Source: Spirochaetales bacterium (GTDB lineage Bacteria; Spirochaetota; Spirochaetia; DSM-2461). From it: 64,000 nucleotides of DNA. Each line of letters begins with the position of its first letter. Positions within the stretch are counted from its first letter, which is position 1. Positions 1 through 9,474 of this stretch are shown piece by piece. Below the pieces are notes generated by a model, which made no database searches, was not told the DNA's origin, and saw only the letters and a program-made list of their open reading frames with translations. The stretch covers positions 1 to 64,000 of the forward strand of contig JAQQAP010000046.1 in assembly GCA_028533045.1 (NCBI GenBank), written 5' to 3'. Both the position numbers and the translations under genes were made by a program.

Positions 1-9
1 ATCTCCCGA

Positions 10-1110
10 TTAAACCATAGCAACATTCATTGGGTTGAGTAATTCTCGGTCCCAATGTTTTCTCTGGAAGTTTGTCAGATATTGTTTGGATTCACATTCT
101 CGTACCACTGGACCAGATATTACTGCATCAACAATCTCCTTAATTTTTTCTAATGAAAAACCGGCGCATTCCCCATGATAGGAGTAGGCTGATTTCCCTT
201 TATTAATTCTATATGGCTTCATGAAGTTATGCCAAAAGGTATAACAGGAGAATCTATCCATGCTGTTATTCATATTTCGCCCGAATTGAACCGTTTCCCT
301 CGTATATTCGGCCAGATCTTTTCTGATCTGACGATCTATATAATTACAAGAGAACAATTTATTTTGATAGTTTCGTTCAATCTTTGAATTGGTCTTTCTG
401 TGAGTAACTTGAGCAGAAAGTTTTGGATGATAGCGAAACTGTGAGGCATAGATAGGATTTTCATCGGTATCAAGAATAAAGGAAGATAGGGATGAAGAGT
501 TAACCTTATTCCACAGAAAATCCAGGAGCTCTTTAAATCGGTTAGATGGTGCTTTTTGTTCAAATCGGGCTATTCCATAGAGACTTGCTTTCTTTTTCTT
601 TTGTTCATCTGTGCATTTCCCTTTTCTTTTGAAGTGATAAGCATTGAAGTAATAAACGAATTGGGATTTCTTTCCCACCAGAATATTAACGTTTGTGGGA
701 AAGTATTGAGATAGGATGAAGTTCTCCAAACCATCGGCAGAAACAGATTCTTTTAGTTCAAGCTGTGATATTTCTCTTGAACAAATGGCGTTGATTTTTT
801 GGGACAGACGGGCAATACGATGTGAAATAACCTTAGGATCACAGTCCATGGCGCGGCTCATATCTCTAATCCCGGAGCAGCTAATCAGTTGCTTTAGTAG
901 AATTTCAGGTTTAACTTTATGATGACCATAATGATTTATGGTGAAATAAGATAGTGCGAATGTCCTATGGCATTTTTTGCATTGATAGAGTTGAGTTTTT
1001 CCTTCCCGTTTAGTAACCGTAAATCCTCTTTTCTTGTACCATCTTACATCTTTCGAAGGACTTTGATGATGGAAGCAATGGGGATTAGGGCAATAGATTT
1101 CTTCTTTCAT
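10..1110 (-). CDS. IS transposase, zinc-ribbon plus DDE type (IS1/IS1595-like)
   Basis: Probable DDE transposase of about 366 residues. The N-terminus carries an InsA-like zinc ribbon (CPNPHC ... CKKCHRTF), followed by a helix-turn-helix region (IRDMSRAMDCDPKVISHRI) and a catalytic-like region with SADGLENF and LDTDENP. The C-terminal part contains RETVQFGRNMNNSMDRFS and WHNFMKPYRI, which I associate with IS1-related transposases; the exact family is not certain. I start at the ATG at 1110 because AGAGGA lies 9 bases upstream. The in-frame ATG at 1155 has no ribosome binding site. The gene is more AT-rich than neighbouring lepA, consistent with a recent arrival. It lies directly downstream of lepA on the same strand. 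Element ends and terminal repeats cannot be defined because the left side is cut by the window. Confidence 0.8.
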   Translation of the reverse strand: MKEEIYCPNPHCFHHQSPSKDVRWYKKRGFTVTKREGKTQLYQCKKCHRTFALSYFTINHYGHHKVKPEILLKQLISCSGIRDMSRAMDCDPKVISHRIARLSQKINAICSREISQLELKESVSADGLENFILSQYFPTNVNILVGKKSQFVYYFNAYHFKRKGKCTDEQKKKKASLYGIARFEQKAPSNRFKELLDFLWNKVNSSSLSSFILDTDENPIYASQFRYHPKLSAQVTHRKTNSKIERNYQNKLFSCNYIDRQIRKDLAEYTRETVQFGRNMNNSMDRFSCYTFWHNFMKPYRINKGKSAYSYHGECAGFSLEKIKEIVDAVISGPVVRECESKQYLTNFQRKHWDRELLNPMNVAMV

Positions 1111-1120
1111 AATGGAATAT

Positions 1121-1146
1121 CCTCTTATTGTCTTACGAATAAGAGG
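1121..1146 (-). promoter_or_regulatory. hairpin covering the transposase ribosome binding site
   Basis: Perfect 9-base inverted repeat CCTCTTATT / AATAAGAGG (1121-1129 and 1138-1146) with an 8-base loop. On the minus-strand mRNA the 3-prime arm contains most of the Shine-Dalgarno sequence (AAGAGG, completed by the next A) of the transposase. Readthrough mRNA from lepA would include the whole hairpin, so translation from outside promoters would be damped. Known IS elements use this kind of protection; its use here is inference. Confidence 0.5.
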
Positions 1147-1209
1147 GAGAGCCATTTTTTTAAATAATCATCATTTTTCTAGAAAAAACTCAAGGATTGG
1201 GAACATTAG

Positions 1210-3021
1210 CTATTCGTCATCATCGGTACGCAATACAGAAAGAAAAGCCGACTGTGGCAATTCCACATTACCCACCATCTTCATTCTCTTCTTTCCTTCC
1301 TTCTGCTTCTCCAACAGCTTCTTCTTACGGGTAATATCACCACCATAACATTTGGCGGTAACATCCTTTCGAAGGGCACTAATGGTCTCACGGGCCACAA
1401 AAGAACCGCCAATAGCCGCCTGAATAGGTATTTTGAACTGCTGACGGGGAATTTCCTGCTTCAGCTTTTTGCAGATAGACCGGCCTCTCATCTGAGCGTT
1501 ATCCCGGAATACAAGCTGGCTCAAAGCATCAACAGGCTCGGAGTTAACCAAAATATCCATCTTTACAAGATCGGTCTGCTGGTAACCTTTCACTTCATAG
1601 TCAAAGGAAGCGTAACCACGGCTAATGGACTTAAGCTTATCGTAAAAGTCAAAAAGCACTTCCGCCAGGGGCATATCATAACGGATTTCCACCCGTTTTT
1701 CGTCCAGGTAGTTCATGTCTGTCTGGATCCCACGCTTCTGCATACAGAGGGTCATAATATTCCCCAGATATTCGGTAGGAGTAATAATCGCCGCCGTAAT
1801 ATAGGGCTCTTCCGCACTCTGAATGGTTCCCGGTTCGGGAAAGTTGAGCGGGTTATCCAGATAGTAGGGTTCACCCTTCTGGGGAACGATATGGTACTGT
1901 ACGGAGGGGCTGGTCAAAACAATATTCAAACCGAATTCCCTCTCCAGACGCTCCTGGATTACTTCAAGATGAAGGAGTCCCAGAAAACCGCAGCGAAAAC
2001 CGAATCCCAAAGCCGCAGAGGAGTCCTTCTCATAAATGAGGGAGGCATCGTTCAGCTTGAGCTTGTCGATAGCCGCATGGAGTTCTTCATACTGATTGGT
2101 ATCCACCGGATAGATGGAAGAGAACACAACGGGCTTAACATCCCTAAAACCGGGAAGGGGCGAATCGGCCGCCCGGGCAACGCAGGTAATAGTATCACCG
2201 ACACGTACTTCGGAAATGTTTTTAATACCGGCAATAATGTAACCCACATCACCGGAGGAGAGAGTTCCGGTTCTTTCCATCTTCAGACGAAAAAGCCCCG
2301 CTTCTTCTACTTTATACTCCGCCCCGTTGGACATGAGTCGGATGGAGTCACCTTCCTTAATAGTTCCTTCAAACACTCGGATATGAATAATAACTCCCCG
2401 GTAGGGATCGTAATGGGAGTCAAAGGTCAAAGCCTGAACAGGGGCTTTAGGATCTCCGTCGGGAGCGGGAATCCACTCAACAAGACCGTTCATTAGCTCA
2501 TCAACCCCCAATCCGGTCTTGGCGGAAATGGGGAAAACCAGGTCTTTATCCAGGCCCAGGTCGTGATCGATCTGCTCTTTAACCCTTTCCAGGTCCGCAC
2601 TGGGAAGATCCATTTTATTGACAACAGGAATAATCTCCAAGTCATGTTCCAGGGCCAGATACATATTGGAGAGGGTTTGCGCCTCAACCCCCTGGGAAGC
2701 ATCAATCAACAGAATGGCCCCCTCACAGGAAGTAATAGCCCGGGAAACCTCATAGGCAAAGTCCACATGCCCCGGAGTATCAATAAGATTCAACTGATAG
2801 GTTTCGCCGTCGGCAGCCAAATAATTAATGGTTACCGCCTGGGATTTAATGGTAATACCCCGCTCCTGTTCAATATCCATGGAGTCGAGCATCTGATTAT
2901 GAAAATCCCTTTCCGTTACCATCTGGGCTTTTTCCAGAAAACGGTCGGCCAAGGTGGATTTCCCGTGGTCGATATGGGCGATTATACAAAAATTTCTTAC
3001 TTTATCCTGTGATGTACTCAT
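1210..3021 (-). CDS. lepA: Elongation factor 4 (LepA), ribosomal back-translocase GTPase
   Basis: Full-length LepA/EF4 of 603 residues. It is a translational GTPase that acts on the ribosome and can reverse translocation or assist 30S maturation. The G domain shows AHIDHGKST (15-23), DTPGHVDF (81-88) and NKMD (135-138). These are followed by domain II, EF-G-like domains III and V, and the LepA-specific C-terminal domain with conserved SIGKLKQ-like features (CKKLKQEIPRQQFKIPIQ, then IGGSFVARETI). The ATG at 3021 gives the usual N-terminus. No Shine-Dalgarno precedes it; a promoter -10 box lies only 8 bases upstream, so the mRNA is probably leaderless or nearly so. Confidence 0.98.
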   Translation of the reverse strand: MSTSQDKVRNFCIIAHIDHGKSTLADRFLEKAQMVTERDFHNQMLDSMDIEQERGITIKSQAVTINYLAADGETYQLNLIDTPGHVDFAYEVSRAITSCEGAILLIDASQGVEAQTLSNMYLALEHDLEIIPVVNKMDLPSADLERVKEQIDHDLGLDKDLVFPISAKTGLGVDELMNGLVEWIPAPDGDPKAPVQALTFDSHYDPYRGVIIHIRVFEGTIKEGDSIRLMSNGAEYKVEEAGLFRLKMERTGTLSSGDVGYIIAGIKNISEVRVGDTITCVARAADSPLPGFRDVKPVVFSSIYPVDTNQYEELHAAIDKLKLNDASLIYEKDSSAALGFGFRCGFLGLLHLEVIQERLEREFGLNIVLTSPSVQYHIVPQKGEPYYLDNPLNFPEPGTIQSAEEPYITAAIITPTEYLGNIMTLCMQKRGIQTDMNYLDEKRVEIRYDMPLAEVLFDFYDKLKSISRGYASFDYEVKGYQQTDLVKMDILVNSEPVDALSQLVFRDNAQMRGRSICKKLKQEIPRQQFKIPIQAAIGGSFVARETISALRKDVTAKCYGGDITRKKKLLEKQKEGKKRMKMVGNVELPQSAFLSVLRTDDDE

Positions 3022-3029
3022 TGGGCCCT

Positions 3030-3058
3030 ACTATACATGATCTTATTAAAATCATCAA
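3030..3058 (-). promoter_or_regulatory. lepA promoter, -10 box abutting the start codon
   Basis: Minus-strand sigma70-type promoter: TTGATG (3053-3058), 17-base spacer, TATAGT (3030-3035), then 8 bases to the lepA ATG. Initiation 6-7 bases after the -10 box would leave a leader of 1-2 bases. Confidence 0.6.
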
Positions 3059-3070
3059 TAAGCCTTTTTC

Positions 3071-4852
3071 CTATAGGAAATAATTCATATCGTACCACAG
3101 TCCCATCTGAAGACCGCTCGTCATAAATCCCGACTTGCGGGCCTTAATGACAATTTGTATCACAAGAACCTTCTCTTCTTCCATATCCATCCATTTGTTA
3201 AGAGTAAAGGAGTCTCCCGTTACCAGTCCCGACTCATCTCCCACGGAACCGGGATAGACCTCTTCGATACGGTACTGGCGCATATTCTTGCCCTTGTTAA
3301 TACGGACCGTACTCATTCCAAAGAGTGGGGCAAACAGATTGTCGATAGAATCACGGTTCAAGACGGTTTTCATGGGATAATCGGGTCGCTTCTCTACTCC
3401 CACGGGCAGAGATATCTCCTCTCCCTTACGAATGAGGTCCAGATAAACAATCTCCCCGGGAAAGGAAGAGATGAGTATATCATGAATATCCTTAATATCT
3501 TCCACAGGAATACCGTTTATCCCGACAATTTCATCGCCCCCTTCAAGGGAGCTCAGCTCCGCAGCCGTACCCGGTACTATATAACGATTTATAATCTTGC
3601 CGAATTCCTTATAGGCAACCAGCCCCATCCAGCCGTAATCGATCTTCCCCCCTTCATAAAGACGAGGTAAAAGTTCTTTTACATAGGAAGCGGGAATGGC
3701 AAAATTAATCCCTTCATAGTCTTCCACACCGGCGTAAACCACCCCAATGGCCTCACCCTTCTGATTAAGGAGCGGACCGCCGGAGTTACCCGGATTAATA
3801 GGAACATCCACCTGGAGAGAATCTCCCATAGCCTGAAGCTCCCGTCCCATATTGGAAATGGTCCCGCTCGTTACCGTATTGGAGAGACCGCCGGGAGAAC
3901 CAATGGCAAAAATACTTTCCCCCAGGGTGTAGTCGTCTTCCCCGGAGAAGGAGAAAACATAGGGAGGAGTGATTTCGACCTTTAAAAGGGCCAGATCCAA
4001 CACCGGGTCCCAACCTACAACGGTAGCGGGAATCCGCTCGTTTTCGTTTTCATTAAGCTTTACGTAAAGACGGGAATATCCCTCATAGGTAGGATCTACT
4101 TCACTGTAAATCACGTGATAATTAGTAAGAATATACCCCTCCGGGTCAATAAAGAAACCGCTTCCTATCACCCTGTCCGGCGTACCCACACCATTCTCTA
4201 CCCGGATTCCCCTATTGACCCAAATAGTTGCCGTCCCGTCGAGCATATCCTTTTTTTCCGCCCTATTATGCAGAAAGTCCCGACTCTCAGAACCGACTCC
4301 TTCCCCGGCCTCTTCCTTTAACTGAACAACCCCTTCCAGGGCGGTCGCAAGACGGCTTTCCAAAAAGTAGGCTTCCAGTTCGTCCCTTTTTTTTCCGTCC
4401 AGAGGCAGGGATTCCCGATTTTCCATAAACCAGCAAGCAGCTGCGCCGGCGTACTCCTCTTCCATAAGATAGAGGAGGTAGTCATAATTCAAATCTCCCC
4501 TTCCTATCTCTATTTGAGCTAAATTCGAAGTTCTTTCAAGACTATTGTAAAGAGAAAGAGCCCGGCCGTAATTTTTCTCCTCAAGGGCCTTATGAAATTC
4601 CCCGGTAACACCTTCTCTCAGATTATCCTGAATGAGAGCCCAGTCCTCCCCCTCATTTCCCCGGGGATAAAGGGCGTAGTAGTTGATAAAGGCCGATTCA
4701 TAACGCTCCTCTCCCATCAACTCTCTAAAGTAATCCTGATTATATTCTATGATCGAAACCTGGGAAACGTACTCCGCCCCCTGGTCGCTGGTACGACATG
4801 CCGATAAGAGAAGGACTATCAGTCCTGTTTTAACGATACCATTGAGCTTCAA
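3071..4852 (-). CDS. Lipoprotein trypsin-like serine protease with PDZ domain (DegP/HtrA-like)
   Basis: Predicted envelope protease of 593 residues. I choose the TTG at 4852: GGGAGA lies just upstream, and the resulting N-terminus is a short lipoprotein signal with lipobox LLSAC (Cys19). The catalytic triad of the S1C/HtrA type is visible: His246 in ILTNYHVIYS, Asp286 in DPVLDLALLK, Ser357 in NPGNSGGP. A PDZ domain follows at about 405-490, and a second, weaker PDZ-like stretch at about 525-590. An N-terminal segment of about 180 residues, rich in short helices, precedes the protease domain and is not usual for DegP. The start overlaps the upstream exported-protein gene by 23 bases, so the two are translationally coupled downstream of ftsH. 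Confidence 0.85.
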   Translation of the reverse strand: MKLNGIVKTGLIVLLLSACRTSDQGAEYVSQVSIIEYNQDYFRELMGEERYESAFINYYALYPRGNEGEDWALIQDNLREGVTGEFHKALEEKNYGRALSLYNSLERTSNLAQIEIGRGDLNYDYLLYLMEEEYAGAAACWFMENRESLPLDGKKRDELEAYFLESRLATALEGVVQLKEEAGEGVGSESRDFLHNRAEKKDMLDGTATIWVNRGIRVENGVGTPDRVIGSGFFIDPEGYILTNYHVIYSEVDPTYEGYSRLYVKLNENENERIPATVVGWDPVLDLALLKVEITPPYVFSFSGEDDYTLGESIFAIGSPGGLSNTVTSGTISNMGRELQAMGDSLQVDVPINPGNSGGPLLNQKGEAIGVVYAGVEDYEGINFAIPASYVKELLPRLYEGGKIDYGWMGLVAYKEFGKIINRYIVPGTAAELSSLEGGDEIVGINGIPVEDIKDIHDILISSFPGEIVYLDLIRKGEEISLPVGVEKRPDYPMKTVLNRDSIDNLFAPLFGMSTVRINKGKNMRQYRIEEVYPGSVGDESGLVTGDSFTLNKWMDMEEEKVLVIQIVIKARKSGFMTSGLQMGLWYDMNYFL

Positions 4853-6503
4853 ATTTTCTCTCCCAACTAATAAAATCACCCACATCCCGGGGATCGTCAC
4901 TATGGGGAACCACGGTAACAGTGATTTCTCCATAGGGCCCGGCCATGTAGCCATCCATAAAACTATCCTGGTCATAATCCCAGATTTTCAAAGGAATAAA
5001 GGACCAATCTTCATAGAAATCGGACTTTTCATCCCAACTATCATTAAAAGCGTAACCCTTCCAGTTACCATTCTCGTAATACTCAAACAGATCAAATCGT
5101 CCGTCCCTGTTCAAATCTCTTCGGGCAGCCTGAATAACACCGCCCTCCAAAAGCACCTGCCTACTAAAGTAGCCTTCCCCTTCCGGATCTTCCTCGATGG
5201 CCATTATTTCCCCCGAAGCCAGGTAGTATTTCCTTGCAAGAGCCTCCCCATGCCACTCTTCGATATAGCGGCATTCGGTCAAAAGGGAATCAAAGGAAAT
5301 ATTAAGATCGCCCCCCTGAATATAATCAAATAACTCAAGGACCCGGGGACTATCAAAATTGTTAAAATCCCGGAAATTTAAATAGTCCTCAAGGGAATAA
5401 CGGGGATAGAGATAGTCAAAGACCTGAACCGAACTCTCCCGCTCCCTTTTAACACGATTAATAGAGGGCCATTCATAAAGGCTGACTTCACGAAGCTCTT
5501 CCTCTCCCCTGCTTCTCCACAGGGAAGGTAAACCGCTCTTATCCAGGCGAATTTCCGTTTCCCAGATACCGTCACGGTTCCTATCGACATTGAGTTGATG
5601 ATCGGCTGTGAACAGGGCTTCCCTAATTCGGTCTCCATCACCATCATAGGAAAAATCCCTCTCCGCCGAAAGGATATAGTCGTTTATCATACCCCTTCCC
5701 TGCTCTCCGCAAAGAGAGTTTAACCGGCCAATCAGAAAAAGATCGGCCGGCTGTTCTTCGGCCAGATAGCTTGCCAAATCATCACCGGCTCCGTCGCCTT
5801 CCCCTTCCAGCCTGTCCTCCAAATCCAGATAAGATTTTAATGAAGCCGAATTTGCCCTGTACCATTCGTCCAGTGATGGTGGAAGGACATTCAGCTTATA
5901 GAGACGGTGGAAAATCAGATCCATAATCTCTTCATCCCCTCCAAAGTAACGCAGAAGAGTAGGAATCCAGTCATCCCCGCCGGAAGCAATCATCAAGGAA
6001 TAAAAACGCCACTCCCCGGGATAGAGGTCTATTCCCTTACGGGCTTTAATAGCAGCGGCCCGGGGATTTTTCAAAAAATAATCCGCCCAACCGGAGGCTA
6101 TAAGGATCTCTTTCCCATAGGACCGGTGAAAGGCAATTCTCTCTTCCCCCTCATGAATGGACTCCCACATTCCCAAACGGGAATAGAGGGGAAAAAGGGA
6201 ATCGACAAAGCGGTCAAAATCACCGGACTCCCAATCATCCAAAGAAAAGGCTTTCTCCCAAGAGACAAGGGCTGCCCTATAGTCTTGAGCCTCCTCTTCG
6301 TAGAGCCCTTTGAAAAGCCAAAGGCCGGAAAGGTTTTCATCATAGGTCATAGCATCATCAATCAGATTAAAGGCCGTTTCCCGGTCCTCCTCCCACAACT
6401 GATCTATCTTTTCAAGGTAGGCCAAAGCGATTTGCCGATCCGAAGCACTAAGAAAGGCCAGGGAGGCGAGAAATAGAACAAGAGTAAGTTTGATACGTTT
6501 CAT
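4830..6503 (-). CDS. Exported protein of unknown function with DxDxDG-type loops
   Basis: 557 residues with a clear signal peptide (hydrophobic residues about 5-20, cleavage near LSA-SD). The N-terminal third looks like TPR-type helical repeats (residues about 22-170). The rest contains several EF-hand-like or dockerin-like acidic loops: YDGDGD near 286, DRNRDG at 307-312, DLNRDG at 463-468 and DYDQDSFMDG at 509-518. Such loops often bind calcium. I do not recognise the family. The gene starts directly after the ftsH stop codon and overlaps the downstream protease gene by 23 bases, which suggests a shared role in envelope protein handling. That role is inferred from position only. Confidence 0.75.
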   Translation of the reverse strand: MKRIKLTLVLFLASLAFLSASDRQIALAYLEKIDQLWEEDRETAFNLIDDAMTYDENLSGLWLFKGLYEEEAQDYRAALVSWEKAFSLDDWESGDFDRFVDSLFPLYSRLGMWESIHEGEERIAFHRSYGKEILIASGWADYFLKNPRAAAIKARKGIDLYPGEWRFYSLMIASGGDDWIPTLLRYFGGDEEIMDLIFHRLYKLNVLPPSLDEWYRANSASLKSYLDLEDRLEGEGDGAGDDLASYLAEEQPADLFLIGRLNSLCGEQGRGMINDYILSAERDFSYDGDGDRIREALFTADHQLNVDRNRDGIWETEIRLDKSGLPSLWRSRGEEELREVSLYEWPSINRVKRERESSVQVFDYLYPRYSLEDYLNFRDFNNFDSPRVLELFDYIQGGDLNISFDSLLTECRYIEEWHGEALARKYYLASGEIMAIEEDPEGEGYFSRQVLLEGGVIQAARRDLNRDGRFDLFEYYENGNWKGYAFNDSWDEKSDFYEDWSFIPLKIWDYDQDSFMDGYMAGPYGEITVTVVPHSDDPRDVGDFISWERKFEAQWYR

Positions 6504-8366
6504 CTATTGATCCCCTTCCTCATTTTCTTCCGGCTCAAAGCCCAAAAGCTCTCGAATCTCACCGTCATCAAGAGTTTCCTTTTCTACCAGGACATGGGTA
6601 AGTTTATCAAGCATATCCCTGTGCTCCTTTAGAATGGACAGGGCCCGGTTTACCCCTTCATCGAGGAACCGTTTTATCTCTTCATCCACTTTTCGGGCCG
6701 TGTCTTCGGAGTAATTCTTATGCTTTGCCATTTCCCGGGCCAGGAAAATAGGTTCGTCCCCGTCACCCAGGGCCATGGGACCCAGCTCATGGCTCATACC
6801 CCATTCACACACCATACGGCGCGCCATTTCCGTGGCCTGTTTAATATCGTTTTGCGCGCCGGTAGTCGTTTCCCCGTAAACAATCTCCTCCGCCGCATAT
6901 CCGCCGTAGCAAATAACAATTCTGTCCTTAAGCCACTGAATATTGTGAGAGTAGACGTCCTTTTCCGGAAGGGAAAGGGTCAGCCCCAGAGCCCGTCCCC
7001 GGGGAATAATGGTAACCTTGTGGAGAGGATCGGAATGGGTAAGGAAGTAATGCACCAGAGTATGCCCCGCTTCATGATAGGCGGTCATCTCCTTCTCCTT
7101 TTTTCCCATAACCCGGGACTTTCGGGCCACACCCATGAGAACTTTATCCACCGCTTCCTGAAAATCCCGATGGGCCACCCGCTCCCGCTTCCCGCGAGCC
7201 GCAAAAAGGGCGGCTTCATTGGCCATATTGGCTAAGTCGGCCCCGGAAGATCCCGGGGTAGCCCGGGCAATTCGTCTCAGTTCGACCCCGCGGGCCAGTT
7301 TCATTCGTTTAGTATGAATTTCCAGAATGGCTTCTCTTTCATTTACATCGGGAAGATCTATGGTAACCTGACGGTCAAATCGTCCCGGCCTGAGAAGTGC
7401 CGGATCCAACACATCGGGACGGTTGGTAGCGGCCACCACAATAATACCCGAATTGGCATCAAAACCGTCCATTTCCACTAAAAGCTGGTTAAGAGTCTGT
7501 TCCCGCTCGTCATGGCCTCCGCCGTAACCGGCTCCCCGGGACCGGCCCACCGCATCCAATTCGTCAATAAAAAGGATACAGGGAGAATTCTTTCGTCCCT
7601 TGTCAAAAAGGTCCCGAACCCGGCTGGCCCCCACCCCTACGAACATCTCTACAAAATCGGAACCGGACATGTGAAAAAAGGAAACTCCCGCTTCACCGGC
7701 AACGGCCCGGGCCAGAAGGGTCTTACCCGTTCCGGGAGGCCCGACCAGGAGCACCCCCCGGGGAATCCGTGCCCCGATTTTGGTAAATCGTTGAGGTTCT
7801 TTAAGGAATTCCACCACCTCTTCCAATTCATACTTAGGCTCAATCTGCCCCGCCACATCCTTGAAAGTCGTATCGGAAGTTCCCTTTTCATACAATTTGG
7901 CCTTACTCCGGCCAAAGGAAAATCCCTGATTACCTCCCCCCTGCATATTCCGGAAAATCCAGAAGAGAAACAGAAAGGTTATCGCCCAGGGAATCAGATT
8001 AATCAAGACAAGCCCCAGAGGACTGGATTCGCTCTTACCCCAGACATTCACATTATTTTCGTAGAGAAGAACCATAAGGTTGTCGTCGGGATAGGGAATA
8101 ACGCTCTTAAGATAGGTATAGGAGCCGTTTCCCAGGTCACTTCTGATACGTCCCCGGATCTTGCGCTCGTCAAAGATTTCCACCTCTTCCAGGTAATCCT
8201 CTTCCAGATATTCAAGAAAAACCGAGTAGGAAACTTCCTTTTCCCCCACATTATGGGCCATGGAGTAAAACATAAGAAGGATGACAATCATGACGATGGT
8301 GACATAGAGCCCGGCCCGCCCCCCATCAGGAAGGTTAAAATTCCCGTTGTTGTTATTATCGAACAT
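6504..8366 (-). CDS. ftsH: ATP-dependent zinc metalloprotease FtsH
   Basis: Membrane-anchored AAA protease of 620 residues, which degrades misfolded and regulatory membrane and cytosolic proteins. Two transmembrane segments (about 19-36 and 118-138) flank a periplasmic domain. The AAA module has Walker A GPPGTGKT (209-216), Walker B ILFIDELD (264-271) and a second region of homology with RPGRFDR. The zinc site is HEAGH (431-435). The ATG at 8366 has AGGAG 8 bases upstream. It is the last recognisable gene of the spoVG - rplY - pth - tilS - ftsH order, followed by two envelope genes. Confidence 0.98.
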   Translation of the reverse strand: MFDNNNNGNFNLPDGGRAGLYVTIVMIVILLMFYSMAHNVGEKEVSYSVFLEYLEEDYLEEVEIFDERKIRGRIRSDLGNGSYTYLKSVIPYPDDNLMVLLYENNVNVWGKSESSPLGLVLINLIPWAITFLFLFWIFRNMQGGGNQGFSFGRSKAKLYEKGTSDTTFKDVAGQIEPKYELEEVVEFLKEPQRFTKIGARIPRGVLLVGPPGTGKTLLARAVAGEAGVSFFHMSGSDFVEMFVGVGASRVRDLFDKGRKNSPCILFIDELDAVGRSRGAGYGGGHDEREQTLNQLLVEMDGFDANSGIIVVAATNRPDVLDPALLRPGRFDRQVTIDLPDVNEREAILEIHTKRMKLARGVELRRIARATPGSSGADLANMANEAALFAARGKRERVAHRDFQEAVDKVLMGVARKSRVMGKKEKEMTAYHEAGHTLVHYFLTHSDPLHKVTIIPRGRALGLTLSLPEKDVYSHNIQWLKDRIVICYGGYAAEEIVYGETTTGAQNDIKQATEMARRMVCEWGMSHELGPMALGDGDEPIFLAREMAKHKNYSEDTARKVDEEIKRFLDEGVNRALSILKEHRDMLDKLTHVLVEKETLDDGEIRELLGFEPEENEEGDQ

Positions 8367-8396
8367 GGCAAAAGCTCCTGTGCATCCTATGGTTGG

Positions 8397-8405
8397 ATTT
8401 TAACA
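8397..8405 (-). promoter_or_regulatory. possible extended -10 promoter for ftsH
   Basis: The minus strand reads TGTTAAAAT, an extended -10 element about 30 bases before the ftsH ATG. The best -35-like match (TTGTAT) is 20 bases away, so this would have to work as an extended -10 promoter. Confidence 0.35.
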
Positions 8406-8454
8406 TAATTCCCTTAATAAGCATACAACTTTTCACCGGCCCCTTCCAGTAGCT

Positions 8455-9474
8455 TCAGTCCCGTCTTTTAAGAACAATTTTATCCTGATTCAGGCTGATT
8501 GAAAGAGCGTGACCTTGAAGATTCAGGGTCCGGGGAGCCTCTTTTTCCAGAAGAGGCCGTATAAACCGATAGGGAACGCGCCTTCCCTTCCCCCCACTCA
8601 GGCGTATCCCCTGAAGAAGTCGGTCAATGGCGGAATAGAGGGAAAATTCCCGAATAGCCGGATGGGCCCCCAAAAAAAGCTCCCTGTCCATATGGCAGTG
8701 ATCCGCCTCAAACACCCAGGGGAGTCGGTCGCCCATCTCGGCCAGACACTCTTCATAACGAAAGATTTTTTCCGATAGCTGATTAAGGGAACGTTCATAG
8801 CCGGGAAAGGTCTTTTCAATCCGGGGCATCAAAGAGGAACGTAAGTCGTTTCGAAGAATTTGATTGTCCCCGTTGGTGGAATCCTCCGACCAGGTGATAT
8901 TCTCCTCTTCCAGGCATGCCACAAGCTCCGCCTTGGGATAGGAAAGGAGCGGCCGGATTCGTTTTCCCTGAACTGGCCGGATTCCTCCCAGCCCGGAAAA
9001 ACCGGAACCCTGAAAATAACGGGTAACCATGGTCTCCGCCTGATCATTCCCGTGATGGGCCAGTACGAGGTAATCAAAATCCTCTTCCCGAATCAGCCTT
9101 TCAAAAAAGTCATATCGGGCCTCACGGGCCACATCCTCCAGGCTGCGCTTCTCATTCCGGGCTCTCTCATCGAGTTCGCCCTCTGAAACGGAAGCGATAA
9201 TCAGCTCCACCCCGAATTTTTCCGTATTCTTCTTGAGCATGGCTATCTCATTCTCAAGTTCTGCAGAGGAACGTATATTGTGGTTTAAATATGCCGCTTT
9301 GAGTTGGGATAGGGGGAGGCCGGCCATGCGATAAAGTTCGCTTAGGATAAACAGAAGAGCCGTAGAATCGGCCCCGCCGGAAAAAGCCACAAGCTGCCGG
9401 GAATCCAGAGAAAGCTGCCGGGATCCATACCAGCGGCGAACCCCTTCTTTAAGCCTGTTTGACGTTGATCCCAT
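8455..9474 (-). CDS. tilS: tRNA(Ile)-lysidine synthetase
   Basis: 339-residue N-type ATP pyrophosphatase that attaches lysine to C34 of the CAU-anticodon tRNA-Ile so that it reads AUA codons. The PP-loop SGGADST is at 32-38, followed by YLNHNIR and LAHHGNDQAETM, both typical of TilS. The C-terminal domain is short, as in compact TilS proteins. The ATG at 9474 lies inside the 3-prime end of pth (26-base overlap), which points to coupled translation. An 88-base gap separates it from ftsH. Confidence 0.93.
   Translation of the reverse strand: MGSTSNRLKEGVRRWYGSRQLSLDSRQLVAFSGGADSTALLFILSELYRMAGLPLSQLKAAYLNHNIRSSAELENEIAMLKKNTEKFGVELIIASVSEGELDERARNEKRSLEDVAREARYDFFERLIREEDFDYLVLAHHGNDQAETMVTRYFQGSGFSGLGGIRPVQGKRIRPLLSYPKAELVACLEEENITWSEDSTNGDNQILRNDLRSSLMPRIEKTFPGYERSLNQLSEKIFRYEECLAEMGDRLPWVFEADHCHMDRELFLGAHPAIREFSLYSAIDRLLQGIRLSGGKGRRVPYRFIRPLLEKEAPRTLNLQGHALSISLNQDKIVLKRRD

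Noticed and set aside
1111..1155. Earlier start for the transposase at 1155
   Set aside because: No ribosome binding site precedes it, and the region forms the hairpin that holds the real one.
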